A stretch of 22,740 nt of DNA from Alphaproteobacteria bacterium UBA1908 (GTDB lineage: Bacteria > Pseudomonadota > Alphaproteobacteria > Caedimonadales > UBA1908): NCBI GenBank assembly GCA_002337525.1, contig DDGG01000005.1, positions 7,581-30,320 on the forward strand. Direction: 5' to 3'. How positions within the stretch are numbered: position 1 is the first letter of the stretch; the number at the start of each line of letters is the position of its first letter. The notes under the pieces were generated by a model that saw nothing but the letters and a program-made list of their open reading frames with translations, was not told the origin of the DNA and searched no databases. A program made the position numbers and the translations under genes. Below are positions 7,115 through 15,525 of the stretch, in pieces.

Positions 7115-8668
7115 TTACCGATATAGATATAGCGCTCTCATTCTTGATCTTCCTGCTCTTTCAGAGATTGCTTTTCGTTGCGTTACACAAATGCCCTTTT
7201 GCCTGCCTCCTGCTGATGAAGAATCATCTGCACGGCGGTGCTCACATAAAGGGCGATAGATCTGATTATTAAGATCAATTCCATGTTTTGCAAAATTAAG
7301 AAGAAAATACCCGGAGAAATGGCTTGTAGATCCATCAGAGAAAGAAACCCGCTCCATTTCCCTTCCAAAGTTAGCAAAATTGAAATCCCTTGCTGCACAT
7401 GTCAGGGTAGCTTCCAGAAACACCTTGCGCAATAAAGTAGCCTCTTGCTTCAATAAAGCTTCCTTTGACATTCGTGCATAAACTCTTTGCTTTGCCAAAA
7501 AGGCATCTGCCAGGGTTCCGTATATCGCTCTTGTTAAAGGCTCTGAAAGATCATGTTCTCTTTCACAAGGTATCGGGGAACTCGTGTCGCTTGGCCTTGA
7601 AGCATCGCGGTCTGCAACGGACTCTCCCATAACAGAAAGAAACGAGCTTTTATGTAAATTGCCTTCAGTTTCATCAATGATTTTTTCTCTTAACTTTTTA
7701 AAGCTCAAAATAGCAAAGTAGTCCCCTACATCTGCAAATGTCTCGTCAAAAGCCCTGATTTCAGCGCCACCTTTTTCTTTTAAATCCGGACGGAGAATTG
7801 ATAAAATATAGTGCCCCCCTTCATGGGCAGGAATATCAAAGGATTGAGAAGTATACCCGTCTCCGTCTTTATGAGGGAAAAAGCATAAAACATGTTGGTC
7901 TTGTGTAAAGTGATAAAATGCATTACCGGCCCAATCACGATAAGGTTGGTCTCCTTTTGGATATAAAGTCTGGTATTGCTTCTCTGAACAAAAGGGGTAA
8001 ACGTTTAAAGGACTGCGATTTTCCCATCGTCTTAAGGAAGCCGGTTGCCCTATACTGCGGAGGTCTTGCCGGCAAAGATCCATAACCGTCCAAAGGGTTC
8101 CAAAAACGGAAACAGAATCAAAAAAAGGCATATCCGTTACACGTGTTCTTTTAAGACGTCGACCAGATGCATCGAGAGGTTCCAAACGAGGAGAATATTG
8201 ATTATATCCAGTCAGAATGAGATCATATCTAAAGTTACCACGTTTTAGATACTCCACCCTATTTCTGTCGATTTTAATTTCAAGCTTATCAAATTTCTTC
8301 GCTCCATCGGCCAACATAATTTCTACCTTTGCAAGATCAATCTCATGATCTGACTCAAAAGAGACGAGCCTTAATTGCGGAGGAATTTCTTTTTTCGAAT
8401 TGGTTTGATACTCCAGAAAATTTCCTTGCGCATCTTTTAGAGCGCTCTGAACACCCTCTGCAATTATACGCAGCTTATCGGTTTCAGGGCCATTTATCAC
8501 CTCCTCTGTGACCTTGACTGTCAGGTAATGCCCCGCCAGGGTTTCGTCATCTTGAGAACGAATCAGGATCTCTGTTGTATCGCCTGCACTGGCCTGTAGA
8601 GTCCCTGAAGAGCCTATGATCAAAGCTCCTATTGTTTTCAAAAGAGTTTGTTTAAGTTTTTTTGACAT
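7115..8668 (-). CDS. Secreted zinc metallopeptidase, glu-zincin type (HEGGH)
   Basis: This is a predicted exported zinc protease of 517 residues. The N-terminus is a signal peptide with likely cleavage at ASA-GD (about residue 28). The active site is AHEGGH (H282, E283, H286) and the third zinc ligand is probably E309 in DETFADVGDYF, 23 residues later. That spacing resembles the NEAxxD helix of thermolysin-like (M4/M36) peptidases, but the rest of the protein is not clearly one named family. The last ~40 residues are rich in Arg, Ser and Gly and unlike the rest. The ATG at 8668 is preferred: GGGAG lies 9 bp upstream and it begins the signal peptide; the frame stays open to 8782. A dyad element shared with the neighbouring regulator gene lies about 130 bp upstream, and a terminator follows. 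Confidence 0.8.
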   Translation of the reverse strand: MSKKLKQTLLKTIGALIIGSSGTLQASAGDTTEILIRSQDDETLAGHYLTVKVTEEVINGPETDKLRIIAEGVQSALKDAQGNFLEYQTNSKKEIPPQLRLVSFESDHEIDLAKVEIMLADGAKKFDKLEIKIDRNRVEYLKRGNFRYDLILTGYNQYSPRLEPLDASGRRLKRTRVTDMPFFDSVSVFGTLWTVMDLCRQDLRSIGQPASLRRWENRSPLNVYPFCSEKQYQTLYPKGDQPYRDWAGNAFYHFTQDQHVLCFFPHKDGDGYTSQSFDIPAHEGGHYILSILRPDLKEKGGAEIRAFDETFADVGDYFAILSFKKLREKIIDETEGNLHKSSFLSVMGESVADRDASRPSDTSSPIPCEREHDLSEPLTRAIYGTLADAFLAKQRVYARMSKEALLKQEATLLRKVFLEATLTCAARDFNFANFGREMERVSFSDGSTSHFSGYFLLNFAKHGIDLNNQIYRPLCEHRRADDSSSAGGRQKGICVTQRKAISERAGRSRMRALYLYR

Positions 8669-8784
8669 GAGACTAATCTCCCTTTGTTCCTTGTTAAAAG
8701 ATGGTTTGTATTCCTGGATTTTTTTGAAATATTTTTTGACAGAATATATTTTAGAGAACTCAATTGTTTCTAAAGTTGCCACCC

Positions 8785-8820
8785 CTATTTTTAACGTAAG
8801 GGACTCCCTTAGGTAATTTT
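8785..8820 (-). promoter_or_regulatory. Shared dyad operator, copy 1 (metallopeptidase side)
   Basis: The core is the palindrome TAAGGGACTCCCTTA (8797-8811). Core and flanks (AAAATT before CCTAAGGG, and AAAAATA after, reading the minus strand) recur almost exactly at 12065-12096. This copy lies about 130 bp before the peptidase start. It is a candidate binding site for the LuxR-type HTH of the protein encoded next door. Confidence 0.65.
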
Positions 8821-8944
8821 CAAAGAGCCCTTTTCCCTAAAACATAATCAGGCATAAAGACGAAGTTAGACCCAAAAGCAGCCGCACAAAAAGTTAAAAG
8901 AGACTGCTAAAGTATTCATAGAGAAAACCAAATAGTCCAAAAAC

Positions 8945-11900
8945 CTACTTGATAAAATCTGTCAGTTTTAAGGAAAGGCGTCTCAGATGGGGAGAGTTAT
9001 GATGAAAATTCTCTTGCACAATTTTGTAAACTTGCTGTAGTGCTTCTCGTGCTTTCTCTCTATGTTTAATCGCCTCTTTAATTTGATCTTGCTCAAAAAA
9101 AACACGAGCTTTTTGATGATGCCAGTCTGCAATGAGTTCTAAAGATCGATAGCGGTCAGGGTTTCTTTTTTTATCAAGAATACCAAAGGAACGCCTAAGA
9201 AAAAGCTCTGCCTTTTCAAAATTTTGTTTCAAAAGATAAACGCGACCAATAGCTCTTAAAACCCAGGCTGTTTGAATATGATTTTTGCCATAATAACTTT
9301 CATACCTAGAGAGGGTTTCTCGAAGAATTTCTTCTGCCTCTTCAGACTTTCCTATGCGCTGATAAACTTTTCCCATGCATGTTTTAACCCACGTCGTCAA
9401 GATATGATAACGACCATAGTAGTTACAAAAAACAGGATAATACCTTTGAAGCAATTGACGGGACACTTCATAATTCCCCAGTGCTTCATGAACATTTGCT
9501 AAATGAACAGAGGCCCAGGCAATTTTAATATGTTGACTATCATAATGCTGTTTATAGATAGTAACGGCTTTTTCCAGAATAGTTTTGGCTCTCTCAAGAT
9601 AGCCCAGACTGCGATAAACATTACCCAAATGTGTTGCTGTCCAGGCAAAGTCCAAAGGATTTTCAGTCAAGTGTTTTTTATAGATAAGGCAACTTTCTTC
9701 CAGAAATTTTTTTGCTTTATCATAATAACCAAGATTACGATAAGCTTTTCCCAGATAAATCTTGATCCAGGCAAGCTTCGTTTCTTCAATATCATAGTAA
9801 AATGGCAAAGATTTCTGAAAGGCAACGACTGCTTTTTCATCTTCACCCAAATAGTAATACAACCTTCCAAGAGATGAGAGAATTTGACTGGTTTTTGCTG
9901 TTTTTATGTTCTGGCTTTTCTTGATTAACCGCTCGGAATGACGTACAGCTCGCCTCATCTCCAGTTCGTTTAGACTACGAGCTACCTCTGACATATATTT
10001 CGCAACAGGTACCAAAGATGCTTCTATATCCAATGGTTTCCTTTGCTGGTAATTCTCCAGGTATTGAAGAATAATTCCTTGAGTGCTTGGATGCATGGAA
10101 AAAGAATCCATGACTTCATTGTCAAACTGGATTAATGAATATTGTCTAAGATGATGTAAAAAATTATCCAGCGTAATTTGCTCCTGGCTATACTTAAAAA
10201 GGGCCAAAGGAATATTCTGTGCATCAATTAAGCTTAATATAAACAGGAGATTGTGAAACTTGGGATCTTCTTCGAGGATCTTTTCTAATGAAAGTGAAAT
10301 AATACTGTATCGTGTTTTTGTATAGCCAGAGATATTCCTTAAAAGATTTTCCTGTGCAAGAAAAAATTGGCCATATCTGTTATTCAAGCTTTTAAGATAT
10401 TGCTCGTAGGACATACCTGAATTTCTTAAATAATAGGCCGCCACAGAAATATCGAGTGGAAAAGGAGGAAGTTTCTTAATAAAAGCCCGAAGAGCGTTTG
10501 ACTTGAGTATGCGATCAGGCTTTACTGACAAAACTTTTTTAAACAATAACAGCTTTTCTTTTTCTTCTAACGTATCAATTTTAATGACATTTTTTGCCCC
10601 TATGTAGAGGCTGTTTTCAATATTCGCATTTTGAGTCGTCATAATGACCTTCCCCTCCCCCCATGTTTTAGGATCGGAAGGAAAGAAGTCGCGAATTTTA
10701 GAAAATTTTTCCACATTATCGTAAATTAAAATCCACCCTTTGAACTTTCTAAGCCTATCCTTAACATAGAAAAGAATTTGTTTTGATCTTTCGTTAAGGT
10801 CATCAATACGCTCAATAATTCTTAATTCATTTTGATCACCTGATTTATAAGAAATTGTATAGGCAAGACTTCTGAAAGAGTCTAAAAGTGAATCTCTTGT
10901 TGCTGCCTGGATTTCCCAAACAAGTTCCGTATCCTGTTTTTGTCCATAACATCGGGCCAGAGTTGTCTTGCCAGTCCCTCCTTCACCAACAAGAGCAACT
11001 TTTCTAATCCCTTCTTGCACAGAAAGTTGCTTTCTTATTTGATTTAATAGAAGGGGTCGCTCAAGCAACTGATCTTTCGTTGGAATCGGTAGATCAGAAC
11101 GGATGAAGGTCTGATTTTCTGTTGTGTTATTTCCAAAGTATGTATTTAGAAAAATAACAAAAACAAGACCAATAACCGCGGCCAGAAAAAAGGAGGGACC
11201 TTTTTTAAAATAAAAGCTTTTTTTTTCTTTTTTACGACTTTCTTCAGGTGCCTCTACAAAGTTATCTTGTTGCCACTGGGAATTATTAAACTCAGTCTCA
11301 GAAAGGTGCTTCTTGATATCAAGTTCAGGAATCATTTGATGGAGAATTCTCAAAATATTGTGATTATAATTTTTATCTTCTGAAAAATTTATAATGTTTT
11401 TTTCACTTAATTGTGTGCCAGATAAAAAAGCATCCCCGGGAAAACAAACATAAATCTTGCCGATAGGCTCTTCTCCAGACTGTTCAATTGAAACATCTAC
11501 AAGCGTATAAAAATTCTTTACGGTAGAAGGCCCCCTTTTTTCCAATTGAGTTTGAACCGTTATGCCTGCAAGAGCTAGATGCTGCTTTAAACGTAGAACA
11601 AAAGCTTTTTTTACTTTGCTGCTTAATTCATAATCAAAAGTGCATACCAACCCTAATCTTCTTGCTTCTTTTGAAATAATTTTCAGCTGCTTATTAAGTA
11701 AAGATTTTTTCAACAAGGAAAAATAATGTTTTTTTAACCAAAGAAATTTCTCTGAATTCTCTAAGAAATCAATGATACCTTCCCGACCATGGCATCCTAA
11801 CTTAAGTGTAATATTCCGGATATGAGCCTCAACTGTTTTTGGGGAAATAGAAAGAAAATCAGCTATCTTTTTACTTCCCCGACAATGGAGGACACAAGCA

Positions 11901-11995
11901 ATAACATCCATTTCTCTTTGTGAAAAAGGAATATCCTGTATTACGTGAGAATCTTTTAAAGAGGTCTCTTTGACTATCTTCACATGATTTTCCAA
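8945..11995 (-). CDS. LuxR-type HTH / membrane segment / NB-ARC ATPase / TPR regulator
   Basis: This 1016-residue protein is a probable transcription regulator of the STAND type. Residues 22-80 are a LuxR/GerE HTH (FSQREMDVIACVL, then SISPKTVEAHIRNITLKLG). An uncharacterised domain (100-260) is followed by a very basic stretch, RKKEKK, and one hydrophobic segment at about 267-287. NB-ARC then starts: Walker A GEGGTGKTT (337-345), Walker B ILIYDN (422-427), a TTQN sensor motif (453-456) and a PFPLDIS GLPL-like motif near 511. Six TPRs of 42 residues fill about 702-935 (GKAYRNLG, GNVYRSLG, GKVYQRIG...). MalT/LAL regulators have the HTH at the C-terminus and no membrane segment, so this order is unusual. 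No ATG begins the frame; TTG 11995 or GTG 11983 (GGAA just before it) is the likely start. A palindromic element lies about 80 bp upstream. Confidence 0.85.
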   Translation of the reverse strand: MENHVKIVKETSLKDSHVIQDIPFSQREMDVIACVLHCRGSKKIADFLSISPKTVEAHIRNITLKLGCHGREGIIDFLENSEKFLWLKKHYFSLLKKSLLNKQLKIISKEARRLGLVCTFDYELSSKVKKAFVLRLKQHLALAGITVQTQLEKRGPSTVKNFYTLVDVSIEQSGEEPIGKIYVCFPGDAFLSGTQLSEKNIINFSEDKNYNHNILRILHQMIPELDIKKHLSETEFNNSQWQQDNFVEAPEESRKKEKKSFYFKKGPSFFLAAVIGLVFVIFLNTYFGNNTTENQTFIRSDLPIPTKDQLLERPLLLNQIRKQLSVQEGIRKVALVGEGGTGKTTLARCYGQKQDTELVWEIQAATRDSLLDSFRSLAYTISYKSGDQNELRIIERIDDLNERSKQILFYVKDRLRKFKGWILIYDNVEKFSKIRDFFPSDPKTWGEGKVIMTTQNANIENSLYIGAKNVIKIDTLEEKEKLLLFKKVLSVKPDRILKSNALRAFIKKLPPFPLDISVAAYYLRNSGMSYEQYLKSLNNRYGQFFLAQENLLRNISGYTKTRYSIISLSLEKILEEDPKFHNLLFILSLIDAQNIPLALFKYSQEQITLDNFLHHLRQYSLIQFDNEVMDSFSMHPSTQGIILQYLENYQQRKPLDIEASLVPVAKYMSEVARSLNELEMRRAVRHSERLIKKSQNIKTAKTSQILSSLGRLYYYLGEDEKAVVAFQKSLPFYYDIEETKLAWIKIYLGKAYRNLGYYDKAKKFLEESCLIYKKHLTENPLDFAWTATHLGNVYRSLGYLERAKTILEKAVTIYKQHYDSQHIKIAWASVHLANVHEALGNYEVSRQLLQRYYPVFCNYYGRYHILTTWVKTCMGKVYQRIGKSEEAEEILRETLSRYESYYGKNHIQTAWVLRAIGRVYLLKQNFEKAELFLRRSFGILDKKRNPDRYRSLELIADWHHQKARVFFEQDQIKEAIKHREKAREALQQVYKIVQENFHHNSPHLRRLSLKLTDFIK

Positions 11996-12357
11996 TTTAA
12001 CTAAAGCCTACGTTTTGGTGATTCTACTCCTTTTCCATACAGGAAACACTCTTTATCCAATTGGTATTTTTTACTTAAGGACACCCTTAGGAATTTTAGT
12101 GTTAAAAATCAATCCTCTAGGATTTTGACCTCTTCTAAGGCCCCGTCACAAAAAGTCTGACAAATGGTAAAGACTATGGGATTTTTTTGATTCAGCTTTA
12201 AAAGTCATGGATTGCAAGCTGGTAAGTAACACTTTGTTTTTATCATCAAGGTTAGGTTATGTGTCAAATTTTTTCCTTTCTCTGGATGCTCATCGATATA
12301 GTACTCCCCAAACAAATTTTCTAGGGCTTTTAAAACCCTACCCTTTGTAAAAAGAAC
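11996..12357. other. Intergenic region upstream of the regulator gene
   Basis: These 362 bases contain no gene that I can support. They hold the shared dyad operator (12065-12096), a short ATCCT-CT-AGGAT dyad near 12116-12127, and a weak TAGGG/CCCTA inverted repeat (12322-12340) just after the transglutaminase gene. A CTAAGG half-site at 12135-12140 resembles half of the operator core. Confidence 0.5.
12065..12096 (-). promoter_or_regulatory. Shared dyad operator, copy 2 (regulator side)
   Basis: The core TAAGGACACCCTTA (12076-12089) is a dyad with TAAGG/CCTTA arms. Reading the minus strand, AAAATT, CCTAAGGG, GTCC, TTA and AAAAATA occur in the same order and almost the same spacing as at 8785-8820. 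There are two single-base gaps and a few substitutions. Its position about 80 bp before the regulator's start codon suits autoregulation. Confidence 0.65.
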
Positions 12358-14385
12358 TTAACGACTAAAAAGAGCCACCACAAATTTAATAAAAAGAAAA
12401 GCTATGATATAGTATATCCAGTCGCCTTTTTTTTCCTTATGAAAAAGATCTTTGCTGACAAAAAGGACAGCAGGACTCCAGGCATCTTTGTAAGCCTCCC
12501 AATATTCTTGTGCCTTGTCTGTCGGAACAACTCCGGCAAGGGTCTGTAGCTTGCAGTCCAGAGTAAGGCACCCTTTTTCAACACTCTGTTTGACTTGAAA
12601 CCTAAAAAAAGGATTTTTCTTTTCTTCATCATAAAGCTTTTCCTTGATTGTTTTTAATGGCAAAAGAACTTTAAGCTGATATTCTCTGTGAAGAGGAAAC
12701 GGCAATACGATAGGATGTTGTCTATCCTCTGGAACATTAAGAGGAAAATGTCGCAAGGGATGCACAATTGGTCTGACATGAATCTCTCCCTCTTCTGTTT
12801 TTGGGAAGTCAGCCAGATCCTTGATCAGGTAAGACTCTTTAAGGGTTATCTGATTTTCAGCAAGGTCATCTTTAATTTCTATAGAATCCTGGAGAATGGC
12901 ACTGGGGTAAAACTCCTGAAACGCTTCTAAATAGTATTTTTCTCCTGCAACTTGCCCAAATTCTGCAAGGTTCTCTCTAACAACAAGGGCCGCCCGTCCC
13001 TTTAAGGTTCTTGAGATAAAAAAGGGTACTTCTTTTTTTTCGGAAACGTCTCTAAAGTCAGCACACTCGAAAACATCTTCATGATCTGTCGTTTCTATTG
13101 GCATCAACGTTAAAGAACCAGTTCCTGGCCTTATCAAGAGTGCGTTATTATGGTAATCATAGGTTCTGTTCTTTAAAAGCCCGGAATCATAAGATAATGT
13201 CGGATCAATCCAATAAGTTATGCCCTTAAATTCAAGAGCACAAATCGCATGGTTGAACGCATAAAGAGTTGGAAGAGAATACTCGTTTACTGAACCTCTG
13301 GTGTTAACCAATGCAGGGCACGCTTCTAACCCAAGCTTTCTTAAAAAATAAACCAGTAAAAGAGTTTTGTCCTTACAATCTCCAATTTCATTTTGAAGAA
13401 TATATGATAGCGTATTCGGCTTTAGAGAAGTTTGAATTTCATTAAAATGTTTATACCTAAGGTTTTTCTGCACATAATCGATACAGGCAAGAGCATTTTC
13501 TTCTAAAGTACTCTGAGAGCTTGTTATTTCAAGAAAAACAGCATCCGCTTCTTCATGTGTTTTTGGTAAAGAAAAATGAGTTTCGAAAATAGTAGAAACT
13601 TCTGACCAATTCAAACAAGAGCTAATAGAAACTTTTGGAAAAATCTGGTAAGAGTTTGGCATCTCCTCTTCGAATTCAAAACTTGGTGTGACAGGTACAA
13701 ACCATTCGTATTTCACATAACCCTGATCAACTTCTTCAAAAGTTTTAGTAAACTGTATTTCAAGAGATGGACCTCGAGTTTCAATGTTAAGAGACATTTC
13801 CTGAGGTGCCCAAACAATATGGCGTTGACTTCCTGCCTTTTCACCAAATTGAGCAAAGGAAGCCTCCGATAAAAAATGAGGATGAGTGTTGGGATAATAT
13901 TGATAAATAGTGAAACTAATATGAAGTTCGTCCCCTTCCCTGATTCCAGGCATGAAGATTTCAAGAAGTGTGGCCCCTGTAATTTTACTTTCCTGTATTT
14001 TTCGGGAGGAATGGGAACACACAATATGTGCGTCTTCAATGGTTGTCACTATTTTGCCCTCTCTTACAAGAGAGAATTCATGAAAAACCAATCTTTCCCA
14101 TTCCTTGAAGTACTCGTATCTTCGTGTTGAAAAACCTTCAATCTCTGATTTACACAAAATTTTTGTGACCAGAGTTTTATTTTTAGCAATATAATTCTTA
14201 TGGATAAAATCAGATTCGCAGTAATATTTTAAAAAATTTTTCTGATCTTCAGGAAGAGACTGTGCTTGTTCATCAATATCGGGAATATCTGTTTTTGACC
14301 ACTCCTCTTTTGGAAGAATAAAGTAATCTTCCCGGGAAGATTTTATCTTTTCCCAATGAGATTTTTTTGATTTTTGACGTATCAT
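12358..14385 (-). CDS. DUF3857-type transglutaminase-like protein with C-terminal membrane anchor
   Basis: This is a 675-residue protein. The N-terminal half (about 70-270) resembles DUF3857, a beta-rich domain that often precedes a transglutaminase core. The papain-like core (about 295-400) keeps the full triad: C337 in GDCKDK, H379 in FNHAI and D394 in WIDPT. Such proteins act as thiol proteases or cross-linkers; the substrate is unknown. The C-terminus has one hydrophobic helix (about 653-672). No signal peptide is seen at the N-terminus (MIRQKSKKSH), although many relatives are exported, so this copy may be cytosolic and tail-anchored. The ATG at 14385 has AGGA 7 bp upstream. It precedes the regulator gene on the same strand with a 362-bp gap, so it probably has its own transcript. 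Confidence 0.83.
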   Translation of the reverse strand: MIRQKSKKSHWEKIKSSREDYFILPKEEWSKTDIPDIDEQAQSLPEDQKNFLKYYCESDFIHKNYIAKNKTLVTKILCKSEIEGFSTRRYEYFKEWERLVFHEFSLVREGKIVTTIEDAHIVCSHSSRKIQESKITGATLLEIFMPGIREGDELHISFTIYQYYPNTHPHFLSEASFAQFGEKAGSQRHIVWAPQEMSLNIETRGPSLEIQFTKTFEEVDQGYVKYEWFVPVTPSFEFEEEMPNSYQIFPKVSISSCLNWSEVSTIFETHFSLPKTHEEADAVFLEITSSQSTLEENALACIDYVQKNLRYKHFNEIQTSLKPNTLSYILQNEIGDCKDKTLLLVYFLRKLGLEACPALVNTRGSVNEYSLPTLYAFNHAICALEFKGITYWIDPTLSYDSGLLKNRTYDYHNNALLIRPGTGSLTLMPIETTDHEDVFECADFRDVSEKKEVPFFISRTLKGRAALVVRENLAEFGQVAGEKYYLEAFQEFYPSAILQDSIEIKDDLAENQITLKESYLIKDLADFPKTEEGEIHVRPIVHPLRHFPLNVPEDRQHPIVLPFPLHREYQLKVLLPLKTIKEKLYDEEKKNPFFRFQVKQSVEKGCLTLDCKLQTLAGVVPTDKAQEYWEAYKDAWSPAVLFVSKDLFHKEKKGDWIYYIIAFLFIKFVVALFSR

Positions 14386-14793
14386 TCTATTTTCCTTTAG
14401 TATTTACCAATTCCTTGTCACTCTTTAAAATGGATTCGTCTACCCATATCTGTTCCCTATGATTTCTATACTTCACAGACAGAAGAATGTTTATGGCCAT
14501 AAAACTATTACGGTTTCTATGTTTCTTAAATATAAGTTTAATAATCCTAAGGCCCATTAATTTAAAACTTCATGACACTTAATATACCTTTGTATTTCTT
14601 TTTTCAAGAAAATTACATTATTCAAAGAACGAATCAGGGCCATCTTCTGTATAACTTTCCCTCCAATGCTCGCCAACCGTGCTTTTAACACAACTAACTT
14701 GAAGGTATTTTGAGAATCAGGAGAAAATACTCTACAGGATACAAAAGTAAAAGTTTTTCTTATGTAAAAGAAGATTTTATATTATTATAAATA
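14386..14793. other. Intergenic region between the PKS operon end and the transglutaminase gene
   Basis: This stretch of about 410 bases has no intact gene. It contains a stop-free reading frame that may be a gene remnant (14557-14781, listed separately) and a CCTAAGG-CCC-ATTA motif (14546-14559) that is a degenerate look-alike of the shared operator. No terminator with a clear T-run was found after the F-box-like gene. Confidence 0.45.
14557..14781 (-). pseudogene. Possible gene remnant, 74 codons in frame with the F-box-like gene
   Basis: Immediately after the F-box-like gene ends, the same frame has two more stops and is then open for 74 codons. The translation looks like a real helical protein (for example KLVVLKARLASIGGK and IRSLNNVIFLKKEIQRYIK). 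There is no ATG before codon 48 and no ribosome binding site. The patch 14620-14720 is less AT-rich than its surroundings. It may be the severed 3' end of the F-box-like gene or a decayed unrelated gene; a chance open frame is also possible. Confidence 0.25.
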
Positions 14794-15525
14794 CTAGTAA
14801 TAGATCATAACTTTAGAAATATGAACCCCTCTTTGAATTAACCCTGTTTTTTCTACATTGGAATTTTGAAGAGTAAGTTCTGTTATTATTGGGAGTCCTG
14901 GCATATAAAATGGGATGGCATTTTCAAGTTGTACAATACTGGTTAATATTAAACTCTGAAGAACTGGTAAGTTCCCAAAATTTTGAATATCATTAATTTC
15001 AACGACCCATCCCTTACTAATAATATTTAGTGATTTAAGAGACCTTAACCCCTTGTAGACAAGGTTTTCTTCTTTGAGAAATTTAGGGTGTAAAACAAAT
15101 GATAAATATTCTGTTTTTTGGAAATAATTTAATAGGTCGCTTTCAAAATTTTCATCATCCACATGTACTTTATAAGATAAAAGCTCCGGAGCCAGTTTTG
15201 TGTTAAAATCTTTGAAATATTTAAAGAAAACCTTAATTCTAAACTTCTGAAGATTATATTTTCTGATCAAACCAGAACGAAGTCTTTTGTTACATGCTGA
15301 AAGTGATAAAAAATCCTGTTTTTCTAAAAAAGCAGGAAGGTTAGTCAAAAAAACATCGTATAAAGCCGTATTGTCCCAATAAACCGAGAGAGAAAAGTTT
15401 GTTTCCTTCTCAACTGATTCTTTTAACAACTCACTTGAAAGACTCGGGGATGCAAAAAAAATAGAAAATACAACAACTAAAAAGGAAATAATTTTAATTT
15501 TATAAAAAAAAATATTAAGCATCAT
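14794..15525 (-). CDS. Signal-peptide protein with F-box-like and leucine-rich segments
   Basis: This is a 243-residue protein with a hydrophobic signal peptide (residues about 10-30, ISFLVVVFSIFFASPS), so it should leave the cytoplasm. Residues about 56-90 (LYDVFLTNLPAFLEKQDFLS, LSACNKRLR) resemble an F-box, the eukaryotic motif that docks to Skp1 in ubiquitin ligases. The C-terminal third has leucine-rich-repeat-like strands (LRSLKSLNIIS, LPVLQSLILTS, LPIITELTLQNSNV). The assignment is by pattern and is moderate. The ATG lies inside the end of the acyltransferase gene (11-bp overlap), so translation is coupled. Its role could be a host-directed effector or an unrelated LRR protein. The gene may once have been longer, because the same frame reopens after a cluster of stops. 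Confidence 0.7.
   Translation of the reverse strand: MMLNIFFYKIKIISFLVVVFSIFFASPSLSSELLKESVEKETNFSLSVYWDNTALYDVFLTNLPAFLEKQDFLSLSACNKRLRSGLIRKYNLQKFRIKVFFKYFKDFNTKLAPELLSYKVHVDDENFESDLLNYFQKTEYLSFVLHPKFLKEENLVYKGLRSLKSLNIISKGWVVEINDIQNFGNLPVLQSLILTSIVQLENAIPFYMPGLPIITELTLQNSNVEKTGLIQRGVHISKVMIYY

Noticed and set aside
8669..8782. N-terminal extension of the metallopeptidase to 8782
   Set aside because: The first 38 residues would precede a clean signal peptide. The ATG at 8668 has GGGAG at a good distance.
9503..9877. A plus-strand open frame of 124 codons opposite the TPR region
   Set aside because: It is antisense to regularly repeated TPR codons, which explains both its length and its repeated look. 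There are no independent gene signals.
12322..12340. TAGGG/CCCTA inverted repeat as a terminator for the transglutaminase gene
   Set aside because: The stem is only 5 bp, the loop is itself AT-palindromic, and no T-run follows on the minus strand.
14572..14688. A 38-codon plus-strand frame starting ATG ACA CTT
   Set aside because: It overlaps the minus-strand remnant and has no ribosome binding site or recognisable motif. All three frames here are open by composition, so none can be favoured.
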